In this document: positions 62,409-64,000 of the stretch, piece by piece
Numbering within the stretch: the stretch's first letter is position 1
How the letters are laid out: each line of letters starts with the position of its first letter
NCBI RefSeq assembly: GCF_040907265.1
Contig: NZ_JBFOHP010000002.1
Location: forward strand, 7,688,001-7,752,000
Direction: 5' to 3'
DNA from: Streptomyces sclerotialus
Lineage (GTDB): Bacteria > Actinomycetota > Actinomycetes > Streptomycetales > Streptomycetaceae
DNA length: 64,000 nucleotides
Program-made: the position numbers and the translations under genes
The notes under the pieces: generated by a model
Told to the model about the DNA's origin: nothing
What the model saw: the letters and a program-made list of their open reading frames with translations, nothing else
The model's database searches: none

Positions 62409-63167
62409 TCAGAAATTTCCCGGAGACTTCCTGGGGTTGGCCTGCCGTACCTTCGCGGCGAGGTCGTGGCCGTCCCGCGCCACCTTGTACCGCGCCATGA
62501 TGTAGTTGCTCGCTGCGGCCGCCGAGGACACCGGATCGTAGATCTTCCGGCTGGTCCCCGCGGCGTGGTAGCGGGCGAAGGTCTGCGGGACGGTCTGGAC
62601 CATGCCCCGCGAACACATGCCCTTGAAGCCGTCCGGCGCGTTGCGTCCGCCGAACAGTTCGGGCACGTTCCTGGCATTGCTGTCGGTGGTGTTCACCTGC
62701 CGCCCCGGCGCGTTGTAGGAGCTCTCGCGCGAGGCGATCGTCAGCAGGCCCGGCAGCCAGTACCGATCGGGCAGGCCCATGATGCGCAACGCCTTGCGGA
62801 TGTGCTGCTCGCACGCGGCGCGGCCCGAGGCCCAGCTGCCGCGCCCGGAGAAGTCGATCCGGTCGGTGCTGATCTGCTCGATGCTGTCCTCGGCGAACCT
62901 GCCGCGTATCTCGATTCCGTGCTTCTTGGCCAGCTCGGTCAGGGAGTGTTTTCCGGGAATCCCGTCCGCGTCCGCCCCGGAGAATCCCAGCCGCCGCTGC
63001 CAGCGGCCGTACGCTTTCTTTGTCCGTCCGCCCCAGAAAGCGCCGCGCTCGGCGCCGAGATCGGCGTCCGGGAATTCCTTCAGTAAACAGTCCTGTACGA
63101 CGCGCACGCTGTCCGGAATATCGCGTGACTCGGTCTGTCCGACGCGGGCCCAGATCCATGTGGCCAC
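62409..63167 (-). CDS. phage-like lysozyme/transglycosylase-type protein
   Basis: 252 residues. N-terminal peptidoglycan-binding-like half (VRVVQDCLLKEFPDADLGAE, KAYGRWQRRLGFSGADADG), then an SLT/lysozyme-like domain: LTIASRESSYNAPGRQ has the catalytic Glu, with SRGMVQTVPQTFARYH and SNYIMARYKVARDG. No signal peptide, as in phage endolysins. GTG 63167 has CGGAG upstream, 16 bases after the amidase stop, so one unit. Cargo for a phage, tailocin or spore programme cannot be told. Confidence 0.85.
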   Translation of the reverse strand: MATWIWARVGQTESRDIPDSVRVVQDCLLKEFPDADLGAERGAFWGGRTKKAYGRWQRRLGFSGADADGIPGKHSLTELAKKHGIEIRGRFAEDSIEQISTDRIDFSGRGSWASGRAACEQHIRKALRIMGLPDRYWLPGLLTIASRESSYNAPGRQVNTTDSNARNVPELFGGRNAPDGFKGMCSRGMVQTVPQTFARYHAAGTSRKIYDPVSSAAAASNYIMARYKVARDGHDLAAKVRQANPRKSPGNF

Positions 63168-63183
63168 GATGTGCTCCGAGGGG

Positions 63184-63819
63184 TCAGGTGGTGATTCCGG
63201 CCTTCTTCCGGGCTATTTCCAGGATGCGCCGGAAGTCCAGCGATCCCGGATCGCCGTGGTCGTTCTCCGGCACGTGCTGATGGCCGCAGATGCCCCGGAA
63301 ATCGTTCCATTGCGAAGCCGTCATACGGCTTCTGGTGGTTCCGTAGGAATGCGGGTAGGGCTTCCAGGAGGACGGCCCCGTCAAGGGCACCCCGTGTTCC
63401 CGGTGGGCCCACAGGAGCAGGCCCGCCAGGCCTTCGAGCGCCCAGCCGGGCGCCTGCGGCCAGTAGACGTGTGCACGGCCCGCCTTGGTCCACCTGTCGT
63501 GTGCCGCGGGGTCGCAGGTGCCCACCAGTTCCACCTGCGTGACGTTGAGGGTGTTCGTCTGTACGCCGCCGGGCTTGTTGGTGAGGGCCCGGCTGGAGCG
63601 GTCGAAGTCGAAGTGCTGGTAAGCGACGATCTGTTTGCGCTGCAGATCCGGCAGAAGGGTAAAATTCGGGGCCTGTGATCCGCCGGCGTAGGAAGGCACC
63701 GAAGTGCCTTCTGTGGTGTGCAGAACGATCGTATTGACCTCCTGGTCATTTCCTGGGAATTTGTTCTGGAACCAGTACCTGGTGGACGCACCGGGATAGC
63801 GTTGCGGACCCTTCGCCAT
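63184..63819 (-). CDS. phage-like N-acetylmuramoyl-L-alanine amidase
   Basis: 211 residues of the Amidase_2/PGRP fold. Zinc/active residues: NTIVLHTTEGTSVPS (His), HVYWPQAPGWALEGLAG, and GHQHVPENDHGDPGSLDF (His and Asp/Lys region). No signal peptide. Cuts the sugar-peptide bond in peptidoglycan. ATG 63819 with GGAGAAG upstream; first of a pair with the transglycosylase-like gene. Two complementary hydrolases without export signals point to a phage-derived lysis set. Confidence 0.88.
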   Translation of the reverse strand: MAKGPQRYPGASTRYWFQNKFPGNDQEVNTIVLHTTEGTSVPSYAGGSQAPNFTLLPDLQRKQIVAYQHFDFDRSSRALTNKPGGVQTNTLNVTQVELVGTCDPAAHDRWTKAGRAHVYWPQAPGWALEGLAGLLLWAHREHGVPLTGPSSWKPYPHSYGTTRSRMTASQWNDFRGICGHQHVPENDHGDPGSLDFRRILEIARKKAGITT

Positions 63820-64000
63820 GGCTTCTCCTCGGAGGCGGTTTTTCGCCGATCCTCCTGCGCACGCGAAAGGGTGTCCAACCTTTCCGTCGGCCGCCGCCGC
63901 CCGGGCGCCGGGCCGTCACCACCGAAAGCGGTGGTAACGGCCGGACCGCCGCCCCGCCGGGGGGAGGCGGAAACACCCTGTTCGCCGGGCGGCATCCGGC

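Overview
The window is very GC-rich chromosomal DNA from a Streptomyces-type actinomycete. Almost every gene has third positions saturated with G or C, and starts are often GTG or TTG behind GGAGG-type ribosome binding sites. Lineage markers are present: RbpA with an intact SigR-type promoter, the SmeA/SffA sporulation pair, a UMF1 transporter next to rbpA, and an ECF41 sigma factor. No rRNA, tRNA, CRISPR array or transposase gene was seen. Nearly all of it reads as chromosomal backbone, with one clearly different patch at about 48.7-51.3 kb.

Region 1 (0-16 kb): the 3' part of an acyl-CoA dehydrogenase gene, an Lrp regulator, an amidohydrolase, a 639-base gap with a candidate promoter and a stable hairpin, then the lipoprotein N-acyltransferase / polyprenol-phosphate-mannose synthase pair (lnt-ppm1), fxsA, rbpA, an MFS transporter, a glycerophosphodiesterase, the divergent YczE / MocR-type pair, and smeA-sffA. 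Region 2 (16-23 kb): housekeeping and stress-type enzymes (histidine phosphatase, DinB-like, DJ-1/PfpI, aldehyde dehydrogenase) and a TetR regulator with two matching operators, divergent from an NmrA-like / SnoaL-like operon.

Region 3 (23-32.6 kb): a block for CoA-thioester catabolism. A hydratase, a CitE-type lyase and a GntR regulator are divergent from MmgE/PrpD, a class III CoA-transferase and an acyl-CoA dehydrogenase. This set matches the gene content of bacterial itaconate (methylenesuccinate) degradation loci. It is followed by a dienoyl-CoA reductase and PadR operon with a perfect palindromic operator at its promoter.

Region 4 (32.6-48.7 kb): a TetM/OtrA-type ribosome-protection GTPase with an overlapping leader reading frame, a DeoR plus polyol-dehydrogenase pair, a STAS protein without the usual serine, a second Lrp next to a trans-sulfuration enzyme, an ACT-GNAT fusion, a Tat-exported PhoD phosphatase, a TetR-MFS pair, an ECF41 sigma factor, an Asp/Glu racemase and a GntR regulator with an operator-promoter overlap.

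Region 5 (48.7-51.3 kb): a lower-GC accessory patch with a leishmanolysin-like metalloprotease lacking a signal peptide, an eight-cysteine small protein and a C2-like acidic small protein, beside a likely gene remnant and several repeats. Region 6 (51.3-64 kb): a ROK regulator, mug, purB, a second DeoR plus polyol-dehydrogenase pair, a four-copy 25-bp tandem repeat, an SGNH hydrolase, two CNNM/CorC-type CBS membrane proteins, phenylalanine hydroxylase, a GNAT enzyme, and a pair of phage-like peptidoglycan hydrolases at the right edge.
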